41,467 nucleotides of DNA from Desulfotomaculum sp. (lineage in GTDB: Bacteria; Bacillota; Desulfotomaculia; Desulfotomaculales; Desulfallaceae), in NCBI GenBank assembly GCA_016841675.1, contig JAENYQ010000020.1:1-41467 (forward strand), read 5' to 3'. The notes beneath the pieces are model-generated. The model worked only from the letters and a program-made list of their open reading frames with translations. It ran no database searches and was not told the DNA's origin. Of this stretch, positions 40,526 to 41,467 are shown piece after piece (within the stretch, counting starts at the first letter, position 1; the number at the start of each line of letters is the position of its first letter). The position numbers were made by a program, and so were the translations under genes.

Positions 40526-40870
40526 CTATACTTTAAATTCCTTGACCACTTTGCCGGGAGGCTTTCCGCTTACTTCTTCCTCTTCGGTAAAGATTAGGAA
40601 GTCCGGCTGTTCGGCTTGGTTTTCTGTGTCCAGGCTCTGGTTGGTGGCATTTTTGTGGTAGGCTGCCATTTCCATTAGGTTTAGCTCAATCGGCTTAATA
40701 ATTACGTTTACCGGTTCGTTGGGCCGGAACTGCCGCAGTTCCAGCAGGTTTTCGTTGGTTAGTTCGATGTCATCCAGGTTGACCCGGATGGCCTGGGCCC
40801 AGCCATCGGCCAGCACTTTGTTCACAATTTCTATTTTTTTAATCCGCGCTTGAAAGTCGGCTTTGCGCAT
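40526..40870 (-). CDS. conserved hypothetical protein
   Basis: 114 residues, function not recognised. The N-terminal part is basic and helical (FQARIKKIEIVNKVLADGWA), the middle has beta-like VNLDDIELTNENLLELRQFR and VNVIIKPIELNLMEMAAYHK, and the C-terminal tail is acidic (FTEEEEVSGKPPGKVVKEF). AAGGGG lies 8 bases before ATG 40870; a GTG three codons earlier overlaps the site. It shares orientation with the SANT-like gene 73 bases upstream, so both may be one operon. The composition suggests a soluble protein. Confidence 0.6.
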   Translation of the reverse strand: MRKADFQARIKKIEIVNKVLADGWAQAIRVNLDDIELTNENLLELRQFRPNEPVNVIIKPIELNLMEMAAYHKNATNQSLDTENQAEQPDFLIFTEEEEVSGKPPGKVVKEFKV

Positions 40871-40942
40871 TGTTTTCACCCCTTAATAACTTAGATTCTT
40901 CGCTGTGATTGGTCAATGACAGTTCTTTTTGGACTGGGTGGT

Positions 40943-41311
40943 CTATAGTAGTTCCTTAAGCACGCCTGCTTTGGTCATTGCTCTGAACATGAACTGGCAG
41001 GCCCGGGGGGTTCTGGCCAGGCGGGCCGCGGCTTGTTTGTAGTTTCTTTTCTGTTTGCCCATCAGTAGGGCCAGGCGGTAGAGTTCGGCGTCGCTCCAGG
41101 CTTTGATGTTGCTGCGCTGGCGCCTGGTGTTGAATAATTTGATTCGTTCCCGGAGTACTTCGTCGGGCAGGGCGGCCGGTTGGGTATGCTTGCCGGGGTG
41201 GCATTCCGCTGCAGGCACTGCTGCGCTGCCGGACGGCCCGGCCCAGAGTTGCCGCAGGTTGTTCTCCAGCACCTGGCCGGTTTGGATGTTTACTTTAACT
41301 AGGTTGGGCAT
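40943..41311 (-). CDS. SANT/Myb-like DNA-binding protein
   Basis: 122 residues. The C-terminal 55 residues (IKAWSDAELYRLALLMGKQK then NYKQAAARLARTPRACQFMF) look like a Myb/SANT- or RsfA-like helix-turn-helix: a tryptophan start, two helices, then a turn and RTPRAC recognition helix. The first half is low in recognisable features and rich in A, P and G. AAAGGGGG lies about 8 bases before the ATG. Possible transcription factor for the neighbouring operon or for sporulation-linked genes; not assigned. Confidence 0.6.
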   Translation of the reverse strand: MPNLVKVNIQTGQVLENNLRQLWAGPSGSAAVPAAECHPGKHTQPAALPDEVLRERIKLFNTRRQRSNIKAWSDAELYRLALLMGKQKRNYKQAAARLARTPRACQFMFRAMTKAGVLKELL

Positions 41312-41377
41312 GTTAGAACCCCCTTTTTGCCTCTGCGTAGGTTTTGTTTGTGATTTTGCACTAGGTGAGGAATCTAA

Positions 41378-41467
41378 AGATAAGATCCTTCACTGCGCTC
41401 AGGATGACAGATAAAAGATAAGATCCTTCGCTGCGCTCAGGATGACAGGCAAAAGATAAGATCCTTC
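41378..41467. repeat. 38-bp tandem repeat
   Basis: Units start at 41378, 41416 and 41454 (the last cut by the window edge). Each reads AGATAAGATCCTTC then a CTGCGCTCAGGATGACA core with an ATCCT/AGGAT dyad. The units adjoin directly with no unique spacer. Confidence 0.9.

Noticed and set aside
41378-41467. CRISPR-like array at the right edge
   Set aside because: The units adjoin without unique spacers; this is a simple tandem repeat.

Overview
The window looks like a chromosomal segment of a spore-forming Clostridia bacterium, most likely of the Desulfotomaculum/Pelotomaculum (Peptococcaceae) type. The basis is the YvrJ, DUF1659 and DUF2922 genes with a SPOR-type amidase, the YhaM-like protein, strong AGGAGG ribosome binding sites, frequent TTG/GTG starts and T-tailed terminators. 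This placement is an inference. No rRNA or tRNA gene was found. Almost all genes read on the minus strand.

Layout. 0-9 kb is accessory DNA full of debris: a zinc-ribbon protein, a small membrane protein, an HNH endonuclease, fragments of RlmD, an amidase, a PIN toxin and a HIT protein, an AAA ATPase with a TOPRIM-like DUF4276 partner (PARIS/OLD-like), a MazF-type toxin broken by a frameshift beside an intact antitoxin, a DUF1801 protein and a methyltransferase. 9.1-16.6 kb holds two copies, identical over about 2.64 kb, of a WYL regulator, a 38-residue ORF and a YhaM-like OB/HD protein. They flank a MNT/HEPN toxin-antitoxin pair whose HEPN gene is frameshifted. GC-rich hairpin repeats carrying GGGACAGGCCCC-like termini sit through 3.9-17 kb, often exactly where a gene fragment is cut off.

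17.1-19.9 kb is an AT-rich, tightly spaced three-gene operon with its own sigmaA-like promoter: a radical SAM protein, a membrane-anchored phosphoribosyltransferase-like protein, and a fusion of a MazG/PRA-PH-like NTP pyrophosphatase with a C39-like cysteine peptidase. I know of no named system with this composition; it is the best candidate here for an undescribed nucleotide-centred defence or signalling system.

20.2-32.4 kb is a complete type 3 BREX phage-defence locus in canonical order (brxF, brxC, pglXI, brxHII, pglZ, brxA). Upstream, behind a terminator, lies a 1234-residue RecD-like helicase with a C-terminal nuclease-like domain. In BREX, PglX methylates host DNA, while the BrxC ATPase, PglZ phosphatase-fold protein and BrxHII helicase are needed to block phage replication.

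36.8-38.9 kb is a housekeeping-type operon (two DUF1659/DUF2922 pairs, YvrJ, SPOR amidase) with a hairpin-rich leader and a very long palindrome in its middle. 39.1-40.4 kb is a plus-strand hicA-hicB pair with an operator-like palindrome over its promoter, then a membrane protein. 40.5-41.3 kb has two uncharacterised minus-strand genes, and the window ends in a 38-bp tandem repeat.
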